This document shows positions 50,352-60,428 of a stretch of DNA of 64,000 nt, one piece after another (position 1 is the stretch's first letter; each line of letters starts with the position of its first letter). The notes beneath the pieces were generated by a model that saw only the letters and a list, made by a program, of their open reading frames with translations, searched no databases and was not told the origin of the DNA. This stretch comes from Antitrichia curtipendula (lineage: Eukaryota > Streptophyta > Bryopsida > Hypnales > Leucodontaceae): positions 9,584,145 through 9,648,144 of the forward strand of contig OX579633.1 in the NCBI GenBank assembly GCA_951230915.1. The letters run 5' to 3'. Position numbers and translations under genes: made by a program.

Positions 50352-50705
50352 CGTGGTTGTGTTATCTAACGCTGAAGTCAAGTGCAATCGATTCATGCCC
50401 AACCACTCCTTCTTCTTCTTGAACATTGGATAAACCTCACAGAGTCCTAAAATAGCGCTCTTGGAGTCCACGGAAAATGAATGAATAATAATCAAACAGC
50501 CATGGTCTTGTAGATGCCTTTCTGCAAAGACAAATACTGAATGCATAGCTTCATACTCCATGTCAGTGTTCCATGTCGGAACCTCATTCTCTGCACTTAA
50601 AATCCCCGGGACAGGTAGATTCTCAGGACAATCAAAGAGGATAACATCCACCCCCGGCCTTCGATTAACTGCACCGTTGAAAAAACGAGACTTTTCTGTC
50701 GAAAC
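50352..50705 (-). CDS. Exon 10: methyltransferase motif IV region
   Basis: 354 bases, phase 0 to 0, acceptor TTGCAG, donor ACG|GTAAGT. Contains 'GVDVILFDCPENLPVPG', positioned like motif IV of beta-class amino-methyltransferases (normally D/N/S-P-P-Y/F/W) but reading DCPE, then a helix and the strand 'DHGCLIIIHSFSVDS' like motif V/VI. The altered catalytic tetrad means activity cannot be assumed. Confidence 0.78.
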
Positions 50706-50808
50706 CTGCAATAATACCGCATTCCAAAAAAAGGATCATCAACACACATGCTTGTAATGTCATTTAAATCAAGTAATGATTTTGGAAATATATAATGCAA
50801 AATATTAC

Positions 50809-51435
50809 CTTCTTCAAGAAATCCATAACCTCTGGATACGAAGTTGGTTTCTCTGATCGCATGTCATCTATGAGGTCCTCAATAGAAATGTTCAAAATCA
50901 AATCCTCTGTGTCGTCCCCTTCATCTTCTTGGAGGACAAGAGCTTGTGTCCCTTGAGTGATGACGTCCTCAGTCAATTGCGAGAGGGCCTTTCTCTTCAC
51001 TCCAACATAAGACACACCTTGCATATGCGAGCCTTGGTCCACCGTAGAAGATGCTGGAATTGGAACCTTCTTCTTGCCTTTGGCCTTTGCCACCTCCATC
51101 CTCTCTTGCTCCTTCTCTGCCAACTTTGCAATGCGGTCGGATTCTTTTTTCTCCCTTGTGCTGAATATGACTTTCTCACGAGCTTCTTTTTTTCTATCAT
51201 TTTGTTCCCTCCTCGTCATGGCCCTCCTCTTTTGCCTGTCAGTGAGCCCTGCAAATTCATCCACGTCTAAATCAATGGCACCAAGTCCCTCAAATGACTT
51301 TCGGTACTCCACTTCCGATGGTGGTGTAAAGATGATGTGACATTCCAAATACCACCCTCCTCCGCTAAGATGAGCCGTCGTAAACGTCCGAAGTTGGTTT
51401 GTAGTATACATGCAATCCGCCGAAGTACGATCAAG
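50809..51435 (-). CDS. Exon 9: basic/charged linker before the methyltransferase
   Basis: 627 bases, phase 0 to 0, acceptor ACATAG, donor AAGAAG|GTAAT. Starts 'LDRTSADCMYTTNQLR' then 'HLSGGGWYLECHIIFTPP'; a long Lys/Arg/Glu-rich helix follows ('DRQKRRAMTRREQNDRKKEA', 'LAEKEQERMEVAKAKGKKK'), then an acidic end. The 'GGGWYLEC' segment could be part of a methyltransferase substrate region; the helix resembles a nuclear or DNA-contacting linker. Confidence 0.75.
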
Positions 51436-51691
51436 CTATGTAGACAAAAAGGAGGAAGATCCCTGTGAGAAATTGCACCCTTTGATAGAAGTTCTAACTT
51501 GAAATACCTGGAAAACAATTAACTAAATTCAATACATGCAACTTCATACTTCTAACAAAAATTATGCAGTGAAGTTGCATTAAAAATTGACATCCCAAAT
51601 TTAGCTTTAAGGAGGAAGAATTTAATTTCAAGACTAGGATTGTCCAAAAAATAATGATAATATTCAGTCCAAAATATTTAGGGGCTTGTTT

Positions 51692-51789
51692 TGGACCTAA
51701 AGTTTGGGGTCCAACTGGCACCTCCAAGACCTTAGTCGGATCCGACTAAGGTCTTAGAGGCACCAACTGGACCTCCAACTTCTGGTACA
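51692..51789. repeat. 98-bp GGATCC-centred palindrome, copy 1
   Basis: Exact dyad centre at GGATCC (51738-51743) within CTTAGTCGGATCCGACTAAG; arms of 46 bp pair with few mismatches out to tips TGGACC...GGTACA. In the intron after exon 7 of the methyltransferase-fusion gene. Confidence 0.9.
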
Positions 51790-51923
51790 CCTTTTCATTT
51801 ACAATTATATTCTAAGTGGACCTAAGCAAAAAAATCCTATAAAGAATCTATAACAAGTATATTCAAAACATAAAATTATAGTTAAAGGCTTAAAAAAAAA
51901 ATGTAAAAAAACATCACGGTGTT

Positions 51924-52021
51924 GGTACCACCAATTAGAGGTCCACTTGATATCTCCAAAACCTTAGTTGGATCCGACTAAGGTCTTGAGGGTACCAACT
52001 TGATCTCCAATATTTGGTACC
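51924..52021. repeat. 98-bp GGATCC-centred palindrome, copy 2
   Basis: Tips GGTACC at both ends, centre GGATCC (51970-51975) within TAGTTGGATCCGACTA. Same intron as copy 1. Confidence 0.9.
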
Positions 52022-52148
52022 TATCATAGCATAAAGATATTTTTGGCTAGCCTTTTAGCTACAGCTATAGCGAAAAATTTAAGAATTTCAAAGAATACTC
52101 TTCATCAGTAAGGGAGACAATGAAAATTGACTAGTTCAAAAATCTAAC

Positions 52149-52384
52149 CGGAAAATAACTCTGCGAACCGCATGGCTAGAGCCTTCAAAATGCATGAAGG
52201 AATCACCCTTCTTGAAATAGTTAGCTCCTTTCAAATGCGACATAAAACCTTGCTCCCAAATCTTTCGCCTCCATCCTTCCACGTAATCTGGTAGGTGCTC
52301 TGGACGTTGTGGGGTGTCCATGTTGATCATGATGTTATCATCCCTCACCACCCCCTCAAAATAATCCACCGCTGCATCCTCAAT
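52149..52384 (-). CDS. Methyltransferase-fusion gene, exon 7
   Basis: 236 bases, phase 0 to 2, acceptor TTGAAG|ATTGAGG, donor TTCCG|GTTAGA. Encodes 'IEDAAVDYFEGVVRDDNIMI' and 'HLPDYVEGWRRKIWEQGFMS'. The exon may begin further upstream (open to 52459). A small in-phase exon starting at 51507 ('YFKLELLSK') follows, but its donor is unclear. Confidence 0.65.
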
Positions 52385-52522
52385 CTTCAAGGAAAATGAA
52401 GAAATTATAATTTCGACTTCCATAAACGCATGGGTGTGTCCAAAAAATAAAAAAAGCACTTTTTAGGCTAAAATTTATGAGGGAAGGGAATACTTCACTA
52501 CAAATGGCTTTCAAACACTTAC

Positions 52523-52738
52523 CCCAGCATACCACACGCATCTGTTTAAGAAAAGTCCAAGGTGTGTCTCCGAAACTGGCTTTGCTGGAAACTTTAGAGC
52601 TTCACGAGAGGGCACTGATGAATTCCACCACTTCAAAAACTTTGTCTTGTGATAAGGAGTGGTGTTGCAAGTAGCCACCATTTGTAGCTTCTCCAATGTC
52701 ATTTCAGGGGCTTCATTATTACTCCAATGCCTCTCAAC
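52523..52738 (-). CDS. Methyltransferase-fusion gene, exon 6
   Basis: 216 bases, phase 0 to 0, acceptor CCGCAG, donor GGG|GTAAGT. Encodes 'TLEKLQMVATCNTTPYHKTK', 'LKWWNSSVPSREALKFPAKP' and 'FLNRCVWYAG'. No domain recognised. Confidence 0.7.
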
Positions 52739-52842
52739 CTGCGGATTTTGCGAGTCAATACACTTCTTATGAAATAACAACTATGAACTTCAGAATATGT
52801 TTATGTCATACATTTGTTGTTAAAAACTTAAAATAGAATCAC

Positions 52843-53037
52843 CTCTTCTAAGAATTCTAGACCATTTGCGGAATTAGCCACTGCAACTAGCTTCATCATC
52901 TTCATATATAGTTCATTTGCCTTCTCTTTAGCCCCCATTCTCATGGCATTTGCAATGCCTGGTTCGCTTCTCTCATCTGGCGGAGTTGTCTCAGTGTATT
53001 TTCGTCCCGCAACATCCGCCGCAACTGAAATCTCTTG
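52843..53037 (-). CDS. Methyltransferase-fusion gene, exon 5
   Basis: 195 bases, phase 0 to 0, acceptor CTGCAG, donor GAG|GTGATT. Encodes 'QEISVAADVAGRKYTETTPP' then 'KANELYMKMMKLVAVANSAN'. Too short and too split for ordinary ORF finding; supported by phase-consistent splice sites and continuous sense. Confidence 0.65.
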
Positions 53038-53142
53038 CTGCAGCCAACCAAGACTTGTGAATAATTGTTTAAATAAATAGTCAAACCATAGTGAACATCA
53101 AAACCATTTCCCCAAAAAACTTTACAAAATCAAACAACTTAC

Positions 53143-53335
53143 CCGAAACATGAAAGCTGTAAAAACATCAGCAGGCATCGAGTACCAAGTTTTTCTAGTA
53201 CTTGGTGCCATACACTTCTTCAACTCTGATGGCCTCAACATTTCCACAAACTTTTGCAAAGGTAATAAACTATACTTTTGCACCTTGTGCAATGTGTGGA
53301 CTAAATTCGTCTTTACATGCGAGTCCTCAGTCGAT
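53143..53335 (-). CDS. Methyltransferase-fusion gene, exon 4
   Basis: 193 bases, acceptor ATACAG, donor CGG|GTAAGT, phase 2 to 0. Encodes 'STEDSHVKTNLVHTLHKVQK' and 'ADVFTAFMFR'. No separate domain recognised; helical, probably part of the ParB-like partner region. Confidence 0.7.
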
Positions 53336-53460
53336 CTGTATTTCAAATGAGTCAATAATTAAATTCCATATTCAAAAAATAAATAACACCAGAGAAGTGT
53401 AAAACCAACACTAACTTCGTATAATATACAGATGGTTCATTTAGGAAAAAATACACTTAC

Positions 53461-54125
53461 TTGTTTATGTCATGCATGACTTGCATGACCAACTCCACTT
53501 TGCCTTTGGTGTCGAGAATTATACAATCCACTGCAATGTGTCATACCTCCTCTGACTGATGAAGTCTACAAATGTGACTCATCCAGGCTTGTAGACGGTG
53601 ATTTCCGTCACACACAAAGAACTTGACATTCTTTAAAAATCGAAGCTCCTCATGTGAATTGACATGCTCCATAAACTCATTGTTCACCTTTTTCCAAAGC
53701 GGGCCCCAATTGGCCATCTCTTCATTTGTAAACTCCATGCTCTCACCTGCCTCATTTGTGGTTGAAACGTAAAAGGCAGCGGCTCCATGAAGGTACCCGT
53801 GGCAAAACTCTTGCTCCAATTTTTTGACATCACAAGTCAGTGTTGGTTGAACCATCGGCATCGCCACTAGCCTGCACAAAGGGATAAAGAAGCGGAAGAG
53901 AGTTGATGGTTTCATCTGCAAAGACGCTAGGGATGCCATTGCATCAACCTTTTGCAAAAGGCGAAGGTCATCTTCAAGAAGCTCTTTCTCCTCGTCCTCA
54001 GTAACATCCACTTCCATTGCACCTCCTTCTTCTTTGTCTCCAATATCGGGCTGAGTGGTTTCATCCGTGCCTGGAGTCTCTAATATCCTGTCCTCTTGAG
54101 TTTGATTGATGGGAGATTGTTCCAT
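53461..54125 (-). CDS. Exon 3: ParB/sulfiredoxin-like segment with internal TGA
   Basis: Acceptor TTGCAG|ATGGAACAA, donor AACAA|GTAAGTG, phase 0 to 2. Acidic start, then 'WGPLWKKVNNEFMEHVNSHE' and 'FFVCDGNHRLQAWMSHI', the DGNHR-x-x-A-W pattern of ParB/Srx-fold proteins (ParB-like nucleases and phage ParB-methylases). An in-frame TGA at 53541-53543 interrupts 'HQSEEV*HIAVDCIILDT', but the frame continues with plausible sequence (KGKVELVMQVMHDIN) to a strong donor, so TGA most likely replaces CGA (Arg). Assignment to ParB rests on motif appearance only. Confidence 0.7.
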
Positions 54126-54346
54126 CTGCAACATCAGTCCGTAGTACTTAAAAAGGTAAATCATAATATTATAGCAGGAGAGAAAACAAAAGTTACAAAT
54201 GAGATTAAAATGAAAGAGATCGTGCTTTAATGTGAAGGCCTGAAGTTTTTCATGATAGAAGTATTCAAAGATCCAAACAAAACTGGATTGCATTCAAAAG
54301 GCCTCTAACAGACATTTGACGATCCCCTATTTCTCAGCAGATATCA

Positions 54347-54787
54347 ATTCCAAATGAATCCATTGGAATCGACATCGACATCCTCATCTTCATCCAAACT
54401 GAGGTGGATAATGACCACATCATGCTTGCCTACATAGGAACTAGTTGCATAGTTACAGAATTGATAAAAATTGTCACCAACTGAAACGTATGAATCGCTC
54501 GATGAACTATACTCAGTCTCAGAGCTCTCAGAGCTGAAAACGGGTGCCTTCCGTTTTCGTGATCGAGAGGCTGACATACGACTGGCCACAGGGGATTCTT
54601 CAAATTGGTCAGCTGCGCGATCGGCAGCATCCATGATGTCATTGAAGCTTACCACATCTTCACCACCCTCTTCATGAGCTGAGTCGTCACTGGAAAGCTC
54701 CATATCTGCAATTGCCATAGTCATTGGCAAATCGGTTTAAGGTTTAGGTGCCACATCACCGACAATATTTGCACCCCCATGTTGCAT
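54347..54787 (-). CDS. Methyltransferase-fusion gene, exon 2 (acidic, interrupted)
   Basis: Acceptor CTTTCAG|ATGCAACATGG in phase with exon 1. After 16 codons an in-frame TAA (54737-54739) interrupts 'VAPKP*TDLPMTMAIADMEL'; a single C-to-T change from CAA would explain it. Beyond it the frame stays open to 54344: acidic clusters, RSRKRKAPVF, and a Ser-rich tract 'SSESSETEYSSSSDSY'. Low complexity suggests a disordered region. The donor was not fixed; translation could restart at the ATG at 54722-54724. Confidence 0.6.
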
Positions 54788-55682
54788 CTGAAAGGCAAAG
54801 AAGAACTATGTCAATATTAGAAGTTGAAATACCAAATTCTACAAAAATGATTTCATTAAATGTGACAACAACAATGATTAATGGAAAAAATTATCATCAT
54901 ACAATAGAAAATACAAACGAAATAACGAAACAAATATATCGTATTTAATACCTTTGAAAACAACATAGTTATCTTCAGAGGGTCTAGTGAATATAAGAGA
55001 ACTTAGTAGAGAATTTAAACTCTACAATATAATTAATTCATCCAAATTTGATGAACAAATCAATGAAGAGCTACTTGGCTCTATTCACTAAACATGTATT
55101 AGAAGTTTCCTATAGCCAAACTAATCGTACTCGCATAAGGCTTTATTTGTAATAGCCTTTTCATTCCAAATAAACAATTCCCAAAAAACTAATTTACACA
55201 TATATATATATACATAATCTCTACAAAATAAAAAGATATGAACAAACAAAAATGTATATTTATAAAATTATTCAAAAATTGGAGAAAACATTTAATTCAA
55301 CCCTAAAACCCTAAAAATTGAGAATCACTAAATTTGAAAGAAACTAACAAAAGCTAAATTTGATCAAAATTGTCAAACATTAAATTGGATCAAATTAACT
55401 TGTAAAAACACGTATGGGTTCAGGAAAAGGATCACCAGAATATTGGGTATCTGTTGTTAAGCCAAGTAAAGTACTTTATGAAATAAGTGGAATACTAGAA
55501 ACTATTGCTAGAGCAACTATGAAAATAGCTGCATACAAAATGCCGTTTAAAACCCTTTTGATTCTTGAAGACATTAATTAGCATTCCATAATAACTAAAG
55601 GTCAAGTTTTTCTTACATTTGTATCAAACACTTTGGTCCAAAAATGTACCCCTTTACGTGGGGGATTCAAAATTGGATTTCA

Positions 55683-55820
55683 TAATACACCGAGTCACCG
55701 ATACAAATGATACACCGATACACCGATATACCGATAAACCGATAAACCAATACACAAATACACCGTTACATCGATACACCGGTAAACCAATACACCAATA
55801 CACCGTTACACCGATACAAA
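55683..55820 (+). repeat. Tandem ~9-bp repeat, ATACACCG units
   Basis: About 14 imperfect units of (A)TACACCG / ATAAACCG; any protein-like frame here (YTDKPINQYT) is a by-product. Lies in intron 1 of the methyltransferase-fusion gene. Confidence 0.85.
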
Positions 55821-56007
55821 TGAAAATCCAGTTTTTGGTATTTTCCTCGGAGCGGTTATTTTTTCATCAGTTCCTTCGTATGTACCGATTAGAGGAGGTC
55901 CAGCAAACACCCTCCGATCTATAGTCGGATCCAACTAGCCAAGGGAGAGCATTTGCTGGACCCCCTCAAATCGGTACCCGGGGGAGAGTTTTTAAAAAAA
56001 AAATGTT
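55808..56007 (+). repeat. ~200-bp direct duplication, first copy
   Basis: Runs from ACACCGATACAAATGAAAAT through a 98-bp palindrome to the A-run; repeated almost unchanged at 56156-56353. Confidence 0.9.
55881..55978. repeat. 98-bp GGATCC-centred palindrome, copy 3
   Basis: Tips TGTACC...GGTACC; centre in TAGTCGGATCCAACTA. The arms (GTCCAGCAAA...TTTGCTGGAC) differ from copies 1, 2 and 5 but still pair with each other. Confidence 0.9.
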
Positions 56008-56155
56008 CCATGGATCCTCTTATCTACCGAAAGGAACCAAAAATCCAAGAATCAAGAATCAAGAATCCATCAAGACACGAATACAAATGAGAGTCGGTTT
56101 GATTTGGTTGGGACGAATCTACCAGACACTCAAATTCAATATTGCATTTCATCAT

Positions 56156-56353
56156 ACACCGATACAAATGAAAATCCAGTTTTTGGTATTTTCCTAGGAG
56201 CGGTTATTTTTTCTTCAGTTCCTTCGCAGGTACTGATTAGAGGAGGTCTAGCAAACACCCTCCGATCTGTAGTCGGATCCGACTAGCCAAGGGAGAGCAT
56301 TTGCTGGACCCCCTCAAATCGGTACCCGGGGAGAGTTTTAAGAAAAAAATGTT
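56156..56353 (+). repeat. ~200-bp direct duplication, second copy
   Basis: Second copy of the unit at 55808-56007, 348 bp downstream, with a handful of substitutions. Confidence 0.9.
56229..56326. repeat. 98-bp GGATCC-centred palindrome, copy 4
   Basis: Tips GGTACT...GGTACC; centre within TAGTCGGATCCGACTA. Nearly identical to copy 3, as expected from the duplication. Confidence 0.9.
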
Positions 56354-56531
56354 ATGCGCTCTATTGCTCCGTGTCATTTCTAACATCTGAGTCGATTTCA
56401 TTCCAAGAATGTCAGCTCGGGCTCCTCGTAGGGATGCTAGGCCCTGAAGTCCGAGAAGAATGAGTTCATGTTGCATTGCATTTGAAGTCTAGTTTTATGA
56501 AAATGAGCGACTGAATTGGGGAGAAGCATAC

Positions 56532-56606
56532 CTGGATTTTTTGGGGGAGAACTTGCTGCACGCGTCCTTCACGCGCCCGGCTTCTGGTTCTCTTCGACAC
56601 CTCCAT
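56532..56606 (-). CDS. Methyltransferase-fusion gene, exon 1
   Basis: 25 codons, MEVSKRTRSRAREGRVQQVL..., preceded by a TTGCAG acceptor (implying a 5'UTR intron) and ended by CAG|GTATGC, phase 0. Sits in a GC- and CpG-richer patch (about 56550-56830), unlike the AT-rich surroundings, which could be the promoter region. The basic composition suggests nuclear targeting. Confidence 0.65.
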
Positions 56607-56830
56607 CTGCAACCAAGCAAGGAACTAATGAGAAGGGGCTGGACAATACAGTTTCACGAGAGGACTGAGAGAGGCGGGAATCTCCCAGAGATTGAATTCA
56701 GGTGGAGCTGGGTTTTGCGACTCCTGTAGCTGGATGGCGCGATGCCAGTAGCTGGACAGCGCAGATCTTGGAGCTCGGCGCGGCGCGGTTTCTGGGAGGT
56801 ACTTTAGACAGGAATTCGAGCATCCTCGCC
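56550..56830. promoter_or_regulatory. GC/CpG-richer patch, candidate 5' region
   Basis: Much higher GC than its surroundings, with repeated GCGC and CGCG words, overlapping exon 1 and its upstream side on the minus strand. Plausible promoter/5'UTR of the methyltransferase-fusion gene; no core element identified. Confidence 0.4.
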
Positions 56831-56850
56831 AAATTTGTGAATGGGCCATA

Positions 56851-59288
56851 GGGTTGATTATGTTGCTTCTGATTTTGTTTGTTTAGTGTGATTCTGTGAT
56901 CCTGGACGTGATTGTAGCCGGAACACTTTTTGGGACTAAGGTAGTATGGCCTTCAAGCGACCTTTTACGGTTTGATTTGGCATTTTGGGAAGGTTTTCAT
57001 GGACAAAGTGATTTTTAGCCCATTTTTCAGAGAAAAAAAAATAGATGCGGAACACAACACAAGTAGTTTTGTATTTTTCCAAGCATTTTTTGAATTACTT
57101 ATGAATTTTCAAAGATTCAGGTTACAGGCACCTATTTGTGACCATAGGTGTCCCAAAATCCGTCCCCTTGTGAGTTATAAAGAAATGTGCAGACATCAAA
57201 GTCAATGATTGGATCTTGCACTAAAAATAATATTTTTTCTTGAATTCATTAACAGACCAAAGAGGTCCATTCAAAGATCACATGGCATCCATTCTACAGC
57301 TACCTACAGGACGGTGTGAAGAAGATGGGTGCTTTAAGGCCATAGGACCTTATAACTTTTCCAACATCTCTATCTATGGAGCTACTAGACCAAAGAAATT
57401 TACCAATGGACAGTTTTATTAAAATGGAGATATTTTTGTAAAATGGGGTGAAAATAGTTAAAATCGTTGGTTAGAAATGTATTCTTGTCCATCATGAAAT
57501 GGTTCTATTAATCTATTCATCAAAAAATTCTAAGAACAATGCATCTCTAGCCTGTCAACATAGTGTATCAAAGAACTCTTGTATCTAAGAACTTAGATAT
57601 TAAATTTTGAATACTGAATAGAAATCAACACTACGGTAGTTACCATCTTAAATTTACAGTATGCTTCAATCTTTGATGCAAAAAACCTAAACACTTTTGA
57701 AATGTAGCATGCTTCCATAAATAGTCCTAAGTACAAGCAAATCAATGGAAGTTGTAATTACTAACATTTGAAACAGCCCCCTCAAGAGTTAGATTGTGAA
57801 CTTCATGAACACCCTCGCAATTTTCTTGAACTGCTTCTAAACTTTGAACCGAAGCATTGTCATCTCATGTACTCCCACCTCCTCCAAAATGAAGATTTCT
57901 ACGTGGATCACTGAGAGTTGCCTCTGCTACTTTAGACACTGTCTTCTTTGATCTCGTCATCCTTACTCTCGTTAGTGCTTTACTAGAAGAGAAATACAAT
58001 GACCTGCACTTTCTACGCTTCTTTTTTGGAGTTGTAGAAACTAAGGGAGAGCTGACATTTCCTATCAGCATGGGGTGACCCGAACTACACTCAACCTCTT
58101 TCAATCAAAGAAAATGACTATCGACACACAAAGCACAAAAAAGACTGTTCAATAGAGAACTTCCCTCCACTTATACGTCAAAAGTTTGGGTTCTTAACAG
58201 CCGCCTATAGTCACGCCCATTAATTCCCTAATGCAAGTCTTAAATTCGGGAAGCCTCCAAAAGACAGCTACTGCCGCTGGCCATTCGTAACTCTTGGTCA
58301 GTAGTCATAAAGTACTCATGCACTGCATTGATAAGGGTTAGTAGTTAACATTTTGCATTCGCAATTATGAAACTTTCGTACAATTTTCCGAATTGCTAAT
58401 AACTTCAAAGTGTGTTAAACCGCCCATACCCATTGAATTTCATCGTACTCTACACAAAATTTAGGTTGTCCACATTCACATACATCTGACTGAACTGCAT
58501 ATAGTCATTCAATTCTATTTAAGAAGACCAAGCTGAAGAAGAAGGTTAGGTGAACGCACCCCTAAGCAATTAAAGAACCCGTAGTACACATGATTTGGAG
58601 TAGGGTGACAAATTTTGAAAAGCATTAGGAGGTCCATGAGTTGATTTCTCCTTTCCACAATAATGAACTAGATCTTTTCCCACATGCAATGTTTGTGTCT
58701 TATGAATCACAAAACATACTGGTTAATTTTTTGGAATTCCAATTTCTTGCTATTTAATTTCTTCCAAATAGAAATTGGTATAGGGTAGATTTCAATATTC
58801 CTATATCATATAGAACTACAAAATAAATAAAAGTTTAAATTTGAGTTTTAGTTTTAGTTTTAGCAATTTTTCTTTTAGTTTTAGACAATTATTTCTTATG
58901 TATTGTAAGGTGTGGAAGTTATCCTCAACTCCAGAGTATATTTCTTCAATTCAAAAAAATGAAAGCAATTATTATTATCCAAACCACCATTCAATATTTC
59001 AAAACCTAGACTTCATAAATAGGAAAGAACTATTCATTTTCCAATATGACAAATATAAAAGGACTACCATCTTAATGTCCGTAAGCTGTAATGAGCACTT
59101 TAAGTAATATCTCCAAGACGTTTGATGAATTTATTGGTCAAAAAATAGAGAAAGAAACCTAAAAAATATATTTCAAAATGACAATTTAATCAGCCTTAGT
59201 TAATATAATGGGGCATTATTGATTATTGATAGGGCGCCCATTAGTAATGGGGGCCTTGGCGGCGTCAGAGGTATTCTTCATAAATTGA
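56851..59288. other. Spacer between the two divergent genes
   Basis: Should hold the plus-strand gene's promoter and possibly further 5' exons. A 79-codon minus frame at 57865-58104 contains 'KKKRRKCRSLYFSSSK' but lacks other support. Nothing else recognised. Confidence 0.35.
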
Positions 59289-60428
59289 GTAGATGGTAAG
59301 CCACCAACTTCTGTCAACCTAGCTTCCCAAGAGAATGTGCTTGAACTAAATGAACATGGTACAATGTCTCAAGAAGCTTACATGTATTTCAATCGGAATG
59401 AACGCTTCGTAGTCTTCATTTTTGGTTTTCTATGTCAAATTGGCACAATGGCTTGCATTCGAGTAGATGGTCATCAGGTTCCACTTGTTTTCCCAGTAGA
59501 GGATGGAGACCATGCCATGGTCTTTAGTCACCTTCTTCATGTCCGCTTTAGGTTTATAGAGTCGTCAATTTATGTTGAAGAAGAGAGGAGATCAGAATCA
59601 GGTGAATTACTCCAATCTATCCCTGTTGTGAAGTCGCTTCAGGAAGCAGGGCATTGTTGATATCTTCCTTCAGGAAATTATAGGGCGTATGGGCTTCCTC
59701 TGTCTTTGCTAGCTGCATCCACTGAGATACTAAGTCGTCAGTCAGATAACTCAACCATAGATATGCCTTATATATCTAGTACAGCTTCACCTAGTGCACC
59801 TTGTGAAGTATCTCCCATGCTCCTCCATAGTGCAATCATCCAGAAAGTGAAGATTGAAAAATTAGATAATATTATAGAATTGTCTAGCGAGTCAGAAGGT
59901 GAGAGTCCGCACTTGGCACTTCAAAAGCGACCATGTCCAATTCCAAGTGGATCACATGAGGTGGATATTCAGAAGTCTGTATGGGATACCTCTTATAGTA
60001 GTCCTACATTGTCTTCACACTCACGTCCACCAGTGCATCCAACGCATGTCCCCGGAGTGAGTATAATGGATTGCTTGCAGCGACTAGCCACTGTTCATCG
60101 TTCTCATAGTGAGCTCTCGACAACAGATCTCCATGCCATGAAGCATCATCGCGTACAATTCCTACCTGCAGTTTACAATGGAGATGTTATTTTTGAGTTG
60201 CCTCCATGTCGGTCATCTTCTTCTTCAGCAGCTAGACACTTGGAGGGGATGGATAAGCGCCACGACGGACACCCTTGATGTAAGGTCCTGACAACAAACA
60301 TCCAAAATCCCGACAGTTTAAAGTTCCGTAAGTCCTATTGCGCTGGCCATCTATCTTGTGAAAATCTAGATTGTGATTATTTAAAAAGAGCTTCTAAGAA
60401 GAACGACGTAGAGTGGACTGGATATACC

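Larger units (their letters stand above)
49341..56606 (-). pseudogene. ParB-like / amino-methyltransferase fusion gene, spliced, with two in-frame stops
   Basis: About 13 exons on the minus strand, from ATG at 56604-56606 to TAG at 49341-49343. Exon boundaries were chosen from GT-AG signals, and phases agree at all junctions checked except around a small exon at 51507. Domain order: basic N-terminus; acidic Ser-rich region with a nuclear-import-like RSRKRKAP; ParB/sulfiredoxin-like segment; a linker carrying a Lys/Arg/Glu-rich helix; and a C-terminal beta-class methyltransferase-like fold with motif IV before motif I. Expected activity would be N6-adenine or N4-cytosine DNA methylation, but motif IV is DCPE rather than DPPY-like. 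A TAA (54737-54739) and a TGA (53541-53543) interrupt an otherwise conserved frame. I do not recognise a named plant gene. Confidence 0.8.

Noticed and set aside
55619..55924. A 101-codon frame rich in Tyr-Thr-Asp/Pro repeats
   Set aside because: It is the translation of the ATACACCG minisatellite and runs into a palindrome; it lies in an intron on the other strand.
51692..56326. Palindromes considered as a CRISPR array or as rho-independent terminators
   Set aside because: There are only five dispersed copies with irregular spacing and internal dyads, in a spliced eukaryotic context.
57865..58104. 79-codon minus-strand frame with a Lys/Arg-rich run
   Set aside because: It could be an exon, but no phase-compatible neighbours or domain were found.
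53541..60278. TGA read as an amino acid (selenocysteine or recoding) in the methylase and transposase genes
   Set aside because: TAA and TAG also interrupt related frames and genuine gene ends use TGA; simple decay explains it better.
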